This document shows, one piece after another, positions 41,026-53,370 of a DNA stretch of 64,000 nt (positions are counted from its first letter, which is position 1; the number at the start of each line of letters is the position of its first letter). The DNA is from Diaporthe sp. PMI_573 (taxonomy: Eukaryota; Ascomycota; Sordariomycetes; Diaporthales; Diaporthaceae). The position numbers were made by a program, and so were the translations under genes. The notes under the pieces were generated by a model. The model was not told the DNA's origin, did no database searches, and saw only the letters and a list, made by a program, of their open reading frames with translations. The stretch covers positions 186,001-250,000 of the forward strand of contig JAJTUP010000072.1 of NCBI GenBank assembly GCA_021399435.1. Reading direction: 5' to 3'.

Positions 41026-42479
41026 TAACTCCTCAAGTTGATAGTCAGAAAGTTCTTCCGGGATTTAGCACAAGCGTACGATACCCAGAGATGCATTCAG
41101 GATTTGTCCTGCTATAACATTCTTCTTGATTTCCACCGTCACTGAGATGTGCCCCGGGGAAGTGAGCGAAAGTCCTTTGCTTCTCGTCTCCAGCCTCCGA
41201 CCGTGAACGGTTATTAGGCCCATCCTCGTCCTCGTCACAGCCTCTGCGGCGTGTCATATGGGCAAATGGGCTGTTCTTCGTTTTGGTGCCTATTACCTTT
41301 GATTCCTTGCGAAGACGAAGATGCACCCCAGCATCAACCAATAGCTTGGTCGTTGGGGTTGACTCTGACATTCCAGGAAAATGTCTTCCCCTATATTGTA
41401 GTACAACCTGAGCACGAAGAATCTTAGTGCGCACGTGGGGAGGAATTACATTTTCATGCTCCCTGGGGAGTTTCTGATGAAGGTCTCTACCCCGGCCAGA
41501 CTTGTGCACATCGCAGGGACAGGTTTCCGAATGACCAGCGGCTAACTTTTAGGTCAATCATGGAATGTAAAAGAAGGAATCACAGTATCGGCGCATCGGT
41601 GATCCCGTATCAAAAGGTTGGGCACGGCAATTCGAAGTTATTTCATTCCCGCGGTTCAAACTAGTACTTTCTTGCATTTTCCTTACCTTTGCCGAGTGAT
41701 TCTTTTCTCGGCTTCGAATGAAGAGGACGGCCCGAATGTGTTCATTGATGCGCTTCGGATCTGACAAGGGTTGGACGCATTCCCCGTCTACGCTAGCCCT
41801 TTTTATATCATTATTCCGTCTACCCCAGGCACCGTTTTCAACTTTCCCGAATCCCACGACGCTAAGTGCAAATGCGGATTGTGTCTTCCTCTTGCCTGCC
41901 GTCCTGGATTTGTGCTGACAGTACGTGTGCATGTCAACAAGGAGACTACTTTTAATCCATTTTTACATATGGAGCTGTGGCTCGGGATTGAAGCTCGGAA
42001 TTTGCCTGGCCGATCACGCAATTCTGTCCCCTCCACCACATGTCAAACCGTCTGAGCTTTAAGCTAAGTCGTGTCAGACTCATAGGACCGTGTGAGCTGT
42101 GTATCCTTCTTCGGGATACCATGTAAGGAGGTACACTTCTGGCAAGATGCCATGAAAATGAGAGAGAGTTTGCGCGTCAACTCTCATACATAGTAAGTGC
42201 CGGGCCGTGAGTCGCAGGCAAATTAAGAAGCAAACTAGCAGGCACGTGGGCGGCGTGGACGGCTTCTAGAGGACGGTTGAATTCACCGAATTGGCCAATC
42301 AGGATCCAAGGGTGACGCAACACAGAGCTCATCAAGCCTGTCAACCCCGCCAATGCATTAAAAGCGTGTTTTCTGCCTCGCATTTATCGATGTCTTTCCC
42401 TTTCCACCCGTTCCGCTCGTTGCGCCTATCCAAGATCTACCCGACAACCACAAAGGCTAACTGTTTGAAATTCACTCAC
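41026..42479. other. Region with unrecognised minus-strand frames
   Basis: Frames at 41509-41045 and 41932-41558 (for example INEHIRAVLFIRSREKNHSA) have plausible protein composition but no start context, introns or recognised domain. They may be pieces of a decayed gene. The right part (42056-42479) should hold the promoter of the chromate transporter gene. Confidence 0.25.
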
Positions 42480-44137
42480 ATGGCTATAACAGGACGATGG
42501 GGCGGTGCTATGGAGCGGGCGAGAAAGAGGGTGTGGAATACGGTGAGGGAGAACTGGTATCTCGGGTTCACGTCCTTTGGGGGCCCACCAGTGCACTTCA
42601 AGATTGTAAGTTATCGTATCTCAGCCTAGTCCATAGGACCATTACTAACGAGAGGTGGCCAGTTCCACGACAAATTTACGATTAAACTCAAGTGGATTGA
42701 TGAGCAGGTGGTAAGTATTTGGCGTGCATTGAAATGAGAAAATAAGCTAACGACGTGACTAGTATCAGGAACTCTTCAGCGTGTGTCAAGCCCTCTCAGG
42801 TCCAGGGAGCACCAAGATGCATTATTGTATCAACCTTATCCACGATGGTTTCCTACCGGCCGTCTTAAGCTTCCTTGTCTGGAGGTAGACCCTACCCTTC
42901 CCTTCCCTTTCCAATACTGATCCCAAATACTCACTTATTCTAGCCTCCCTGGCGCCCTGGCCATGTATGCCCTCTCTGTTGGCGTATCCAACATTTCTGA
43001 GACACTACCCCGAGTCGCGTACGCACTACTTTCCGGCTCAACGCAGCAACAGTGGGTATCATCGTACTTGCAGCCGTAGAGCTATCACAGAAGGCTATCA
43101 CGGACAAGATGACGCGGATTCTGGTGTTTTTAGGGGGCGCGGCGGGGATGCTATATAACGCGCTATGGTACTTCCCTCTGCTAATGCTGTTGGCCGGGCT
43201 GGCAGCTGTGGTGCACGATTATCGGTGGGTGCACAAGCCTGTCGGGGCGATAGTGCTCTTCTTTAAGAAGACGCGGGGGCCAAAGGGGCAAGAAAGGGTT
43301 GACATGGTTGAGCGTGGGGTGCAGGGTGCCGAGGCTCCCCAACCACAGCGAGGCTCCAGAGATGATCAGAGGCCGCCGACGCCGCCTCCCGAGACGCAGG
43401 ACGACGAGCGCACGGCCTCGGCCGCAGACGAGCCTCGCGTTATTCCCCCCGAACGTCGCCTCAACATGTCATGGAAGCTTGGTCTAGGGCTTATCCTCGC
43501 CTTTCTCGCCAGCTTTATTGTCATCATGGTCCTGCGGGGGTTGCTGGTCCAGAAGCTGCTGCTATATCGCCTATTCGCCAATATGTACCTCGCGGGTACT
43601 ATCATCTTCGGTGGCGGTCCTGTCGTGATTCCGCTGCTGCGTGAGTACGTCGTTGCGGAGGGGTGGGTAAGCCCGAGGGACTTCCTTATCGGGCTGGCTA
43701 TTATTCAGGCATTCCCGGGGCCTAACTTCAACTTTGCCGTCTACCTGGGAAGCCTAACAGCGTCTGGAGCCGGCATGAGCAGCATAGCCGGTGCGGTGCT
43801 GGGATATCTGGGTATCTTCCTTCCCGGAATGTGGCTCGTACACGGAACAATAGGGATCTGGGGCGCCTTGAGAGGCCGGCGGTGGGTGAAGTCGATGCTG
43901 AGAGGCGTTAATGCTGGCGCCGTTGGCCTGATTTATACAGCTGTATATCGCCTATGGCAGATTGGGTACATTGACAAGGGATACCAGGACGGGACGAGCC
44001 TAGCGGTTGAGCCGTGGTGGGTGGTGGTGACGGCAACAAGCTACGTCGGGGGCATGTGGTTTGGTGTGAAGCCGGCTGTGGCGATTATTATGGGTGCGGT
44101 GCTGGGGCTGATCTGGTATGGGGTTGTAACGACTTAG
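42480..44137 (+). pseudogene. chrA-like: Chromate ion transporter (CHR family) with one frameshift
   Basis: CHR proteins are plasma-membrane carriers that export chromate. Exons are 42480-42605, 42663-42710, 42763-42884 and 42944-44137; introns of 57, 52 and 59 nt have good donors and TACTAAC/GCTAAC branch sites. Exon 1 has the family motif FTSFGGPPVHFKI, exon 3 has CQALSGPGSTKM, and the second half repeats the motif as GTIIFGGGPVVIPLL and AFPGPNFNFAVYLGSL. About ten hydrophobic segments flank a Pro/charged loop. In exon 4, near 43038, one base is missing relative to the expected GLNAATVGI (GGC-TCAAC), so the frame shifts in the middle of the first half. The rest is intact, so either this allele is a very recent pseudogene or it is an assembly error. 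Confidence 0.85.
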
Positions 44138-44985
44138 TCGAGCTAGTGACGGGCAAGGATGCCATGCTATGGACCCCGAAAGTGCGGCTCAAAATCAATG
44201 GCGAACCTCAAGCTGGGAGGTGTAGTTTGCCCTCACTCCTCCGTGACGTGAGGCGATAGACAACCTTCTCTCCCACATTAAAATCAGGCATACTCTGAGC
44301 CTGTTTATTTAAAAGTTGTATAAATAGAGGTTAGGCCCCTTGGCTTCTTGATTTTGTTCTGTTTGGATTTGAAATACTATCTTTAAACTATCTGCTATAT
44401 AATATCATTTTTCCTATTATTTCAATATATACTATGGCCAACCTAGCCCAAGGCTGGATAAACCATTTACGGCGAGAAGCAAGAAAGTACATTGAGATAT
44501 CGTCAAACTTTGACGTACCTACCTGACTTATTTTGCAGCGACCAAGCTGCCCCAATAGACAAAAGGGAAGCCGGAGCTCCCTTGTCATCCCTTGGTTAGC
44601 CGTGGCCGTCGACAAGCAGCATCAACGCTGATAAATCTGTTCCGCGAGTTTTTCCCCAAACTGCTCTGGGTAGCAACCTAGACCATGAAGATGTCTATCT
44701 AGCCAGTAGGTAGTTGAATAGCCATATAAACTCTGTTGAGCTTGGCAACCAAACTTATTTACCCTCTCTAAATAGGCAATCTGAAAACCAATATACTAAA
44801 GTCGACAAGCCGACAGTCAGCAATTACACGACAGAGGAGGAAGCCTATTTTGTAAATACCATAATCGGATAGCCCGAGATCCGTCCTATCAGCCAGAAAC
44901 AACTAGTTGCCGAAGTGAAGGGGATTTATGCCGCCTTGGTTATATATATTATCTATATATTGCGACACGAGCCACCATCATCAAG
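44138..44985. other. Intergenic; AT-rich, decayed
   Basis: No gene, terminal repeat or RNA could be supported. The right edge is where the NLR fragment begins abruptly after a TATATATATTATC tract. Confidence 0.3.
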
Positions 44986-46140
44986 TTGTTACGAGATCTT
45001 GTTCAGGCTATACCAGATTGTGTTTTGGTCCTGGATGGCCTCGACGAGTGTACCTGGATGACAGCGACGCACAGTGGGCACAACTCGATCGCTAGCTTCC
45101 TGGAAACCGTTGTGCAAGCACTTGACGATACGTCTACCAGAATACTCATTGTCAGCCGCGATGAAGCCGAGATTCGATTGGGCTTGGACCATGCAAGTGG
45201 TTGTTCGGAACTCAAAATCTCTCATTCAGACGTACAATCCGACGTATATTCATACTCCAAGAGTCTTCTCGACAAAAAGCTGCCGAAGAAGGATGTGGCT
45301 ACCAGGAATGAGCTCTCGCGAAAAATGGCAGACCGTTGCGAGGGGCAATTCCTCATACTCAAGCTCCAGACGGAGTCTTTACGCAGCTGGAGGAATAAGA
45401 AACAGCTTGAAGCTGATATCAAGGAGACTCCTTCCGGGCTGGACACACTATACCAGCGAGACTTGAGCAGGATGTTCAGTCTTTCTAACAGAGAGCGGAG
45501 CCGTGCCTTTGCCATTCTACGCTGGCTTGTGTTTGCTCTACGGCCACTCACTGTATCGGAGATCACAGAAGCCTTGCTAATCAATGTGCAGTGTCCTGAT
45601 CCACCGGTAGACGAGATGCCTGATTCTATCGATGACAATTACATCAGAGAAGCGATCGTCAATCCTTGCGGATCGCTATTAGAAGTGCGAAATTCTTCAG
45701 GAGGCACTGACGAGGGATCAAGGACGATTCACTTGAAACACTTCTCAGTTAGGAAGTACTTCCTCAGCAACGCATGGGAACAGGGGGAATATATCGCGGC
45801 TAATGCACGTCTTGGGATATTCAATGAAACAGTTGATAATGCCAAGCTCAGCGTCCTTTGTCTCCATTATATCAACTATCGGACGGTGTGGGGAGACGAG
45901 TTGAGCAAGGATTTGAGCCCGGTCATGACGACATTTCGAGATTACGCCGCCGGTTTCTGGTATCAGCATGCAGCCCTCAGTGTACCACTCGACAATGCTC
46001 TTTTGGCAAATATGGAGGCTTTACTAGACAAGAGGAACCCGATTTGGACACATTGGGCAGCCTGGTTCGATTCGAACATTCATGAGCAGAAAGCAGAAAC
46101 AGGGGCAGAACGGCCGTCCTGCCCTTTGCACCACGCCGCA
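44986..46140 (+). pseudogene. NACHT-type NLR (STAND) receptor, truncated at both ends
   Basis: The open frame starts without an ATG at LLRDLVQAIPDCVLVLDGLD, i.e. at Walker B of a NACHT NTPase. It continues through the sensor and winged-helix-like regions (GLDTLYQRDLSRMFSLSNRE, then LVFALRPLTVSEITEALLI) to the beginning of ankyrin repeats (CPLHHAAGLGFA). The effector domain and P-loop are absent on the left. On the right the reading frame runs into antisense sequence of the neighbouring regulator gene. Full-length relatives are HET-E/D-type incompatibility receptors. Non-functional. Confidence 0.75.
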
Positions 46141-49100
46141 GGGCTTGGATTTGCAGCCAACTGCTCCTTAGTGGGCAATCCCTCCTCTAAGCCTTCGAGG
46201 ACGCGAAGGTCAACAGCCAGGCTGCTAGAGTCTTGGGCCACAATCTTGAACCAATCGATCGTTATCCTCAAGAGCTGTCGTAGCTGACCTTCGTTGACAA
46301 AATTCCCCATCAGTGGATCGTGATAAGCAGCAGTGAGCGTGATAAGGTTGCCCCATTGCCTTTTTCAAGTCAGCATTTCAAGATAAGTTGACAGAAGTGG
46401 GGCGAGTTGGACACATACGCGTGCGCTGTTCCAAAAACATTGGTGATAATGAAGCGTCTATCCTCGAGGCCGTGGAAAGCCATAGTACTCTTAATGACAG
46501 CATCGATTCCCTTTTTTGCATTTTCGAACACGACCTGGTCAATGACACTCGGATTCCTCGCGTCGCTTCTTCCTGTAGCCCATCCGCCTCCGTCTTCGCT
46601 CGGGATGTCTCGCTCCGGGCCTTCCGAAGACGTATTGCTGCGCTTATGCCCCATCTCCAGCACTGCCTTTATCGATGGGCGGTAGGTGATGACGTTGGCC
46701 CCCCAGAATTTGGCCCTGATGCGTGCGGCCAAGATATCTTTTGCTGGCGGGCCGTCCCTGTCAAAATTATACTCTCCTAGCCACAAAGTGCTGTTTTCCC
46801 CCAAGTCCTCTTCGATCTCGGCCAGGACTTCCTTCTGCGTTTCAGCGTTAGGCTTGTTGTTGGGATCATAGAGAGAACCAGTGATTTTATTGAGCCGTTT
46901 CCGCAGGTAGAGCTGCGCAGCGTAGCTGTACACAACTGCATCTGAGAAGCCCAGCCTTTCTCGCAACACAATGAGATCCGGGTACGGTAGGATGTCTTCG
47001 TATTGGAGAATTCCCGAAGGAGTAAGGTTCAACTCCGCGAGAATGTCACTGCGGCAGTCAGACGAACGGTCCCGCACGCTAGAGATCACAGCAGATCACT
47101 TACCTCTCTAATTGACAACAAGACCAGAAGGCGACAAGAAGCTTAGTGTCTATCACCACAGTCTTCTCTGGCTCGAGATTTACGTATGGCCCGGGATGTT
47201 TAAGTGCTTCGGCTGCCCGCGCGTCCTTCTTGTTTAATCGGTCTATGGATCTGTGGTTGTCAGTGGGCATTCTCCGCGGCAAGAGATTATACATTTGCTC
47301 ACGGCTGAAGCTTGTCAATGATTGCCGAGCCTGCAAACCTGATGTGACGAAAGCTCGGTACCACGCGTCCGAGTTGGCCGTAATAGAGACAGGCAAGAAT
47401 GTGGGCCTGGATGTAGTTCAGCTTGTAACTGCCGAAGTGGTTGCCTAAAATATCAGTCGCATAGGCGAAGTACTCTAGACCGGGGATGATTTCATAGTTC
47501 TTCTTCGGTGGCACAGAAGAGGCGACACTTGTTGGTGCTTGCATTCCAGAAGCCTGCGCCGAAGAGCGTCGACTGGCACCAGGGCGTTCCTGGTCCTTTG
47601 GCGAAGGCAATTCAGCCTGACCAGGAGACTCTGAGAGAGCACGGGACGGGGGAGAGCCATGGTTTGGTGAGGTGATATTGCCATTTCGGACAAACGTTGA
47701 CCCCGAATTCGGTACCTCTTTCTCTGGCGGGTCTGGCAGCTTTCGGTCCCTCCACATGCAGATCTTGCCAAGCGCGAGAACAAGCAGGACCAATGCATGT
47801 TGGACAGAGCGTTGAGGTTTTGGCCTTTTTGGTGCTGGTCCAGGTTCTATATTGTTAGGCATAGGGGGACGTTTGCGTTTCTTGTCGTGTTCAAACGACG
47901 GCTGAGCCGGCATTTGCTGGTGGTTGGTGATTGCGGCGACCTGCCTGTGTTTTCCGGTACCATGTTGGTTGCTCGAGATTTCGTCCAGGAATGTATAAAT
48001 CATGGCGTTGAGGTCAGATGGAGGAATCAAGGGGTGCATATTCTGTATGTGTTTTTTGTAGGCGTTAACGTAAGCCTGGGCCTTCGCTTGATCAAAGTCC
48101 AATTCGCCCTCGGAACGACTTTTGGCTCCCAAGTCGGCCGGGTAGACACCTGGTGAAGCAAGATCCCCGATTGCACCCCATTTTGTATCCGCCGGCGGGG
48201 ATGGGTGATCGCCAACCGACGCATCGTCTGGTATGTCCATATGCTCGTACGTAGAATCGCGGCCTGCTGCACGCGAGTTCGTCCCTTCACCGCGCCCGAA
48301 AAGAGGTAATTCGCCGCGGTCTTCTTCGTATCGCTGTGGGTAGGACTCGATGTATTTGATGTGCTCGCGATCCAGCAGCGGCTTCACAAGCTTTCTGACA
48401 GCAGGCCACTTGAGAAGTTGTGCCGACGGAGTTGTGTGGTTGTGAGGGAATGGTGCCGGCAGCGGCTGAACTGGGATTCCGGGTTGTTCCTCGTACTCCT
48501 CTTCGTTCTCCAATGCTCGCATGCGTGGGGCCGCAGAATGTGGGTCCAGTGCGCCGTTCCCGATAGCGTCTCCTGGCGAGGAACAAAGTGTCTCTTCCAC
48601 CTCCGCATTCGATTGTGGAGTCACTGCTCTCGGCTCTGCTTTAACATCCGCGTCCAGCTCTGGTGACCCCTGCATGCTATGAGAAGGTCCGGTTTGGATC
48701 GCACCCTTGAGCACCCGGATTGCAGATCTCACTTCGCCCAGACCAACAGTAAACTTCTCGTCATACGACTGCAACATGCTCTTCATGGCATCCAGTATGT
48801 CTTGCGTTGCCTTGTCTTGCCTATACGCGCGTGGGTTAGATAAAACGGGGCATCATCGCATAGAAGTAGACTGCACTCACTGCTTGGGGGCTGCATCGCG
48901 ATATTGACAATTTATGTTTTTGTCAGTACAGTTTTTGCAGGGCCTGTTCTCGTCGCATTTTGCCTTAAGCTGTCGACAGCTCTCACATGCCTACGTTTCT
49001 GTAAGCGGGCCGTTCAACTCGACTAGTGTGGCAGTTTTCGAAGACGTACCTGCGATGCCCTATGAGATTTCCGTTTGCTCGCGGTAGTGTACGTAGTGAC

Positions 49101-49400
49101 GGGAGAGGGGCCGTCTGGTCCCATCGGCGGGGGGTACATTGGACTCTGGTCATACGGGAGAGGTGGTGGCTGAGGATGAGGCGGCAACGGTGTGGGAGGC
49201 GGAGGAGGTTCGCTCTGATGCCGGTACATCTGCCCCGGACCGTTGTCGTAACTCATGTGCCTCCTCTCCTCCATATGGCCCGGAGGATGAGGGCCAACAT
49301 CCGGAGGGGGAGGCGGGAGAGTCTGCTCGGGGCCGTTGCCGGTGGAGTTGTGCCTGCGTAGCTGGGGCAGCGTGACGTCGTCGGATTCTCTCTTCACCAT
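46080..49400 (-). CDS. Zn2Cys6 fungal transcription factor (1,011 aa, six exons)
   Basis: Exons are 49400-49050, 48990-48881, 48820-47303, 47250-47104, 47048-46419 and 46359-46080. All introns are 52-60 nt with GT..AG and keep phase. Exon 1 is Pro/His-rich with a basic end (KRKSHRASQ). Exon 2 encodes the binuclear zinc cluster, CESCRQLKAKCDENRPC followed by KNCTDKNINC. Exons 3-6 hold the fungal-specific middle homology region (IPGLEYFAYATDILGNHF, then FWSCCQLESDILAELNLTPS and TNVFGTAHAQWGNLITLT). Such proteins are nuclear activators of metabolic genes. The last residues (about NPSPAAWCKG onward) are antisense to the NLR fragment, so the natural C-terminus may have been replaced. ATG 49400 is the first in exon 1. 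Confidence 0.88.
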
Positions 49401-49419
49401 AGAGGTGAAACCGCTCACT

Positions 49420-49690
49420 TTTGTGTGGCGTTCAGCTACGGACAGGGCCTAGCGATAACATTGGCAGTCTAATGCACGGAATGACAATAGGTGAATCACT
49501 TTCTTGGTGGCGTTGAGTCCCCGGAGAAGCCCTCTCCTGACTAACATTGACCGTATCCTACGACCAGTCTCCCGGCCGCCCAGCGACAGAGTAGGTTAAT
49601 GCACGGAATGATGCTGTTGAACTATTTGCTTTGGTGTGGCATTCAGCCCCCGAACGGGCCTCTTGGTGGCGTTTGGTGTCGAACGCGCCC
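49420..49690. repeat. Degenerate ~126-bp direct repeat upstream of the regulator
   Basis: Words recur in the same order about 126 bp apart: AATGCACGGAATGA at 49473 and 49599, and CTTGGTGGCGTT at 49504 and 49661. A TGTGGC(G/A)TTCAGC word occurs at 49425 and 49636. It lies in the promoter/leader of the Zn2Cys6 gene. Confidence 0.5.
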
Positions 49691-49779
49691 ATGGCCCTTA
49701 CTGGTGCAGTAAGATCACACGGTATCTTGCAGCTGTAATGTTAGGACACGGCGTTTGCTACGTCTGTGTAGCTAGTGTG

Positions 49780-49900
49780 ATTGAGACGCGTTGCATTCCT
49801 AACACCCGGGGAATCCGGGCGGCGTTTGCCGTAGAAGTTCCAATTGGTGGGGAGGTTTGCCGAATGACAAGGTCAGCCTTAGTACTGGTTTCCTGGCATC
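49780..49900 (+). pseudogene. Relic of an unknown gene/repeat, member 1
   Basis: The plus-strand frame RCIPNTRGIRAAFAVEVPIG resembles a minus-strand frame at 50830-50925 (SYIPKTWGHRVAFPVVAPIG). Both DNA segments share CATTCCTAA...and CTCCAATTGGT-like blocks. No function is recognised. Confidence 0.4.
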
Positions 49901-50809
49901 GTTCGCCCGCAAGACATATCTCCTGCACGCCCTACGAAAGCTTATGGCTTGTCTGCGTAAACCTCCTTGCGCTGTCGGCCGAACATGTAGTCGATATTCA
50001 TCTATTCCGAATCCACGAATTTGGGAAGCGCTATAACTCGAGTTTCATTGCAACTCTTGACTCCGCGGCCATAGGTTTCGATGCGCTCAAGGTAGACCGT
50101 CTTGGCTCGTGAATCAATACTGAGAGTGTCGACAGCCAGTTATCTCAACCCCTTTCGACGGAGCACAATTTTCTACCCTTCACTTGTACAAGGCCTCAAG
50201 CATGGCCTAAAAAGATCGTGTGCACACAGTATAAATGTGGGGTGATATTGCTTCCTCATTTTCGAACTAGTGCACTCGGGGATGCAAAAATGCGATCCGC
50301 GGTGGCTACGTAGGGCCCAAAGCCACAATAGCCAGTGTGGAAAGAGCTTCGCTTTCCAAACACATGCAGCTTCCAGTTAACGTTGGAGAGTGTTTGCCCC
50401 ATGCTGGAAGGGCGGCGGAAAAGCAATGCTCTAGCAAATACCGTAGATGCCTAGTTTATCGCCTCTTACTGACCGGCCAACTTAACGCCGTGACACGTGC
50501 TCTTTTCTCTCGAATACTGGTGCCCTATCACCCGGCCTGCTCGCGTCGACGATAGGGCCCCAGAAACCAGGGTTAACTCAACTGGACCCTTGAATCGTTT
50601 TTAAACGTACCCGGTCCTCCGCTTAGAATGATTCCAGCGAGTGGAGCATCCGCCCGTGCACGCCGTTTTTCGACCTCCGGGACCCGGCGGTTTGGTTCCC
50701 TTAGCCTTAGCTACAAGGCGCTCTCCAGGATTGAGCGATTTGGATGCGACGGCAGCCAAAGGAGGTTAGGGCAATGTTGCTTCTCCATGCGGAGGAAATG
50801 AGGCTGAGC
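49901..50809. other. Intergenic between two related relics
   Basis: Short frames only. I see no terminal repeats, RNA gene or domain. Confidence 0.3.
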
Positions 50810-50812
50810 TTA

Positions 50813-51078
50813 TCATTTTGGAGGGCGACCGGGAGGCACGACCTCATGACCAATTGGAGCTACAACCGGGAAAGCCACTCGGTGCCCCCAAGTTTTAGGA
50901 ATGTAGCTGGCTGAATAGGGCCGCTGTCGCTTGCAAGCACAGTGATGCCCCCCCCCGGTCGGTATGTCACGCTCCCGCACACCATACCAAAATTTAGTGG
51001 CAGACCTAGGCAATCAGCATATCCTCGGAACAACACCTCATCGTCATCGCCACCACCGCCTACGCCTAAGACATCCAT
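50813..51078 (-). pseudogene. Relic of an unknown gene/repeat, member 2
   Basis: The minus strand encodes MDVLGVGGGGDDDEVLFRGY, then GSVTYRPGGGITVLASDSGP in one frame and SYIPKTWGHRVAFPVVAPIG in an overlapping frame, suggesting a frameshifted fragment. It is homologous to 49780-49900 in inverted orientation. Unrecognised. Confidence 0.4.
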
Positions 51079-51928
51079 GTTTTGAGATCGAGATGCGGGA
51101 TTTTTGAGTTCAGCTCATTGACGGCTTGACAGATGATTTCTCGATCATCGACGGTTGGGCTCGAACTACACATGGCTTTCTGCGATGATCTCTCGATTCG
51201 GAAGACTGTGTCCTTGTAATTTACTGTTGCAGGGTTTGTTCGGGGATCATGGTGCCTTTTGGAGGATTATTTGCGGGGGATTTGGAGGGTGGATTGCCCT
51301 ATTAGCTTGCGAAAAGTGGAAGGCGAAGCGGCACAGAATGTGCTGTGGCTTTAACCTCTTCGGGTCGCTAGGAAGTTGCCGATTTATGGCACGCGCTCAG
51401 GAGCACCTCAACTATAATATCTCTACGACGAAAATTATTTTTATTTTCATATCAAGACAGGTCGTTTATCTTATGACTTAACTAAGCTTACAGTTTTATT
51501 TTTAAGTAAAAGGCATTTGTCGTTAACTATAAAGATTTTGCGATTTAATTGTTCTCCAGAGGTCTATTTTTTGGTGGTGGCCTGTGCCACAAATCGGCAA
51601 CTTCCCAGCGACCCGAAGAGGCTTTGACCTCGATGTCGGTTGGGGAAGATGGAGCATCCCGCCGCCAGCCAATACAAGTGTGAAATACGGCAGGCATAGT
51701 GGCGTATCATTCTCTGAACAATGATGTGGAGAGGCATGCCATGTTGCTAGACTCGATACCTTTCTCTATCTCGGTACGCCAGGTTGATCGGGATTGCAGA
51801 CCATCTTTTCTTCTCTCCTCATCAACATACGACAAATCGCTGGGTTTTATCACCAATTCACGACGACTATCCATTGAAACGCAAAGAATAAGATATACTG
51901 GGATATACTGGAGGGACGTCGACCTCGA
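51079..51928. other. Intergenic; upstream region of the membrane-protein gene
   Basis: No gene is supported. A weak plus-strand frame (51155-51481) lacks recognisable features. The stretch 51700-51928 is the likely promoter and leader of the next gene. Confidence 0.3.
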
Positions 51929-53238
51929 ATGGCCTCGAACGTGAGCTACCCTGGTGCGATCCCGCCGCCGCCCGGGGTTATACCAGACCTCAAGCATCCA
52001 CATGGTAGCAGGCAGCAATTGGCCGTTGGCATCGGCATCACTTGCATTGGGCTGGCATCCCCGTTCTTCTTCACGCGAGTTTACGTTAGGCTTCGTATCG
52101 CGCGAGCGATACTACCCGAAGATGGTATGCACGACGCTCATCACACAATTTGTGTATGTTTTGAATCTCGCTGACCTGGGAACATTCAGTGTCGTCTGCT
52201 CTAGCTTGGGTAAACCCATTCATCAAGCAGTCCCGGAGAAACTGACCGCTTACGGAATGTTTTATAGGTTTTTCTTACGGCGATTTGTATGTGCATGATC
52301 ATAAGTACGTTTGCCATTTTGAACCCTTGAGGTCCATGCTTACATTCCTGCCAGTGGTCCATTACGGCATGGGTCTTCATGCCTGGGACGTTTCGGCCGA
52401 GTCTTTGTCACACCACTTACAGGTGAGTTTCCATCTCCATTACACGTCGTCACCACCCTGTCATTCCGGCCTGCTGACCCCTGAAGTGGCTTTATATCGC
52501 CTCTACCATCTACTGCCCGGCCGCATTCTTCACAAAAGTCTCCCTACTACTACTCATCGCCCGCGTATTTACTGTCCGGAGAGGCGTCTCCACAGCCATT
52601 TACATCTTCATCGGCACCCTATTTGTCGCCTACACCGCCATCGAGGTCTTGAAAATCATTATTTGCATACCTATACAGGCATTCTGGGAACCGAGCGTCC
52701 ATGGGAAATGCTTTAATCAGCCAACCTTGTTTGTTGCAGACACCTCGATTGCCATTCTTACTGATATAGTGATACTGTTGTCGCCGATACCCTTGGCCTG
52801 GTCGATGCGATTACCCTTAAAGAAGAAGACCAAGATCGTATCGATAATGGGTATCGGGGGCATTGCCGTTGGAATTACGATATGGCGGGTCGTTCTCGTC
52901 GTTGCGTATCTGCACGCTAAGGATATCACTTGGTGGATTGCCTTGCTTGTTTCCACCGCGTAAGTTACGGTTCTGCGACTGTATAAGTGATACAAGGACT
53001 AACACGGTGATTAAGAGTCATAGAGTTGACTATTGGGCTAATATGCTCATGCATCCCAACCGTCAACATCCTTATCCAGGAACGAAAGTATCCAGGTCAT
53101 ACTACAGCTCAGGTTGTGCACAACCAACCTCTGGAAACGAGCGAACCACCTTTGACAAAAATTGACGCGCAGTTGGCAACATTAGCGAGGCCCAATCCCG
53201 CAACACCCAGTGTTGCTAATAGTATGGCAATAAAGTAG
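51929..53238 (+). CDS. SAT4/rhodopsin-family integral membrane protein (338 aa, six exons)
   Basis: Exons are 51929-52124, 52190-52209, 52268-52304, 52355-52422, 52487-52959 and 53016-53238. All five introns (50-65 nt) keep phase and restore the family pattern. Seven hydrophobic segments are visible, including AVGIGITCIGLASPFFFTRV, then YIASTIYCPAAFFTKVSLLL and SIMGIGGIAVGITIWRVVLV. Typical motifs are HYGMGLHAWDV after the third segment and CFNQPTLFVADTSIAILTDI before the fifth. The C-terminal tail is cytoplasmic and Pro-rich. These fungal 7-TM proteins (PTH11-like group) sit in the plasma or endomembranes and are mostly uncharacterised. Start ATG 51929 (MASNVSYPGA) follows the usual short polar N-terminus. 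Intact, one of few clearly functional host genes here. Confidence 0.85.
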
Positions 53239-53370
53239 TATATTGCAATATACCCCATATGATATGGACTTTCTCATATTGTAACAATATAATATGAAGA
53301 TTTTGATATTGTGACAATATAATATGAGGATGTCCATATTGGCAATATATTATTTATATTGGGTTGTCAA
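53239..53370. repeat. AT-rich tandem/inverted repeat
   Basis: Repeated units of the form CATATTGTAACAATATAATATG occur about three times with variation and are themselves palindromic (53275-53350). This could be a MITE or simple palindromic decay. It lies immediately after the membrane-protein stop. Confidence 0.5.
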
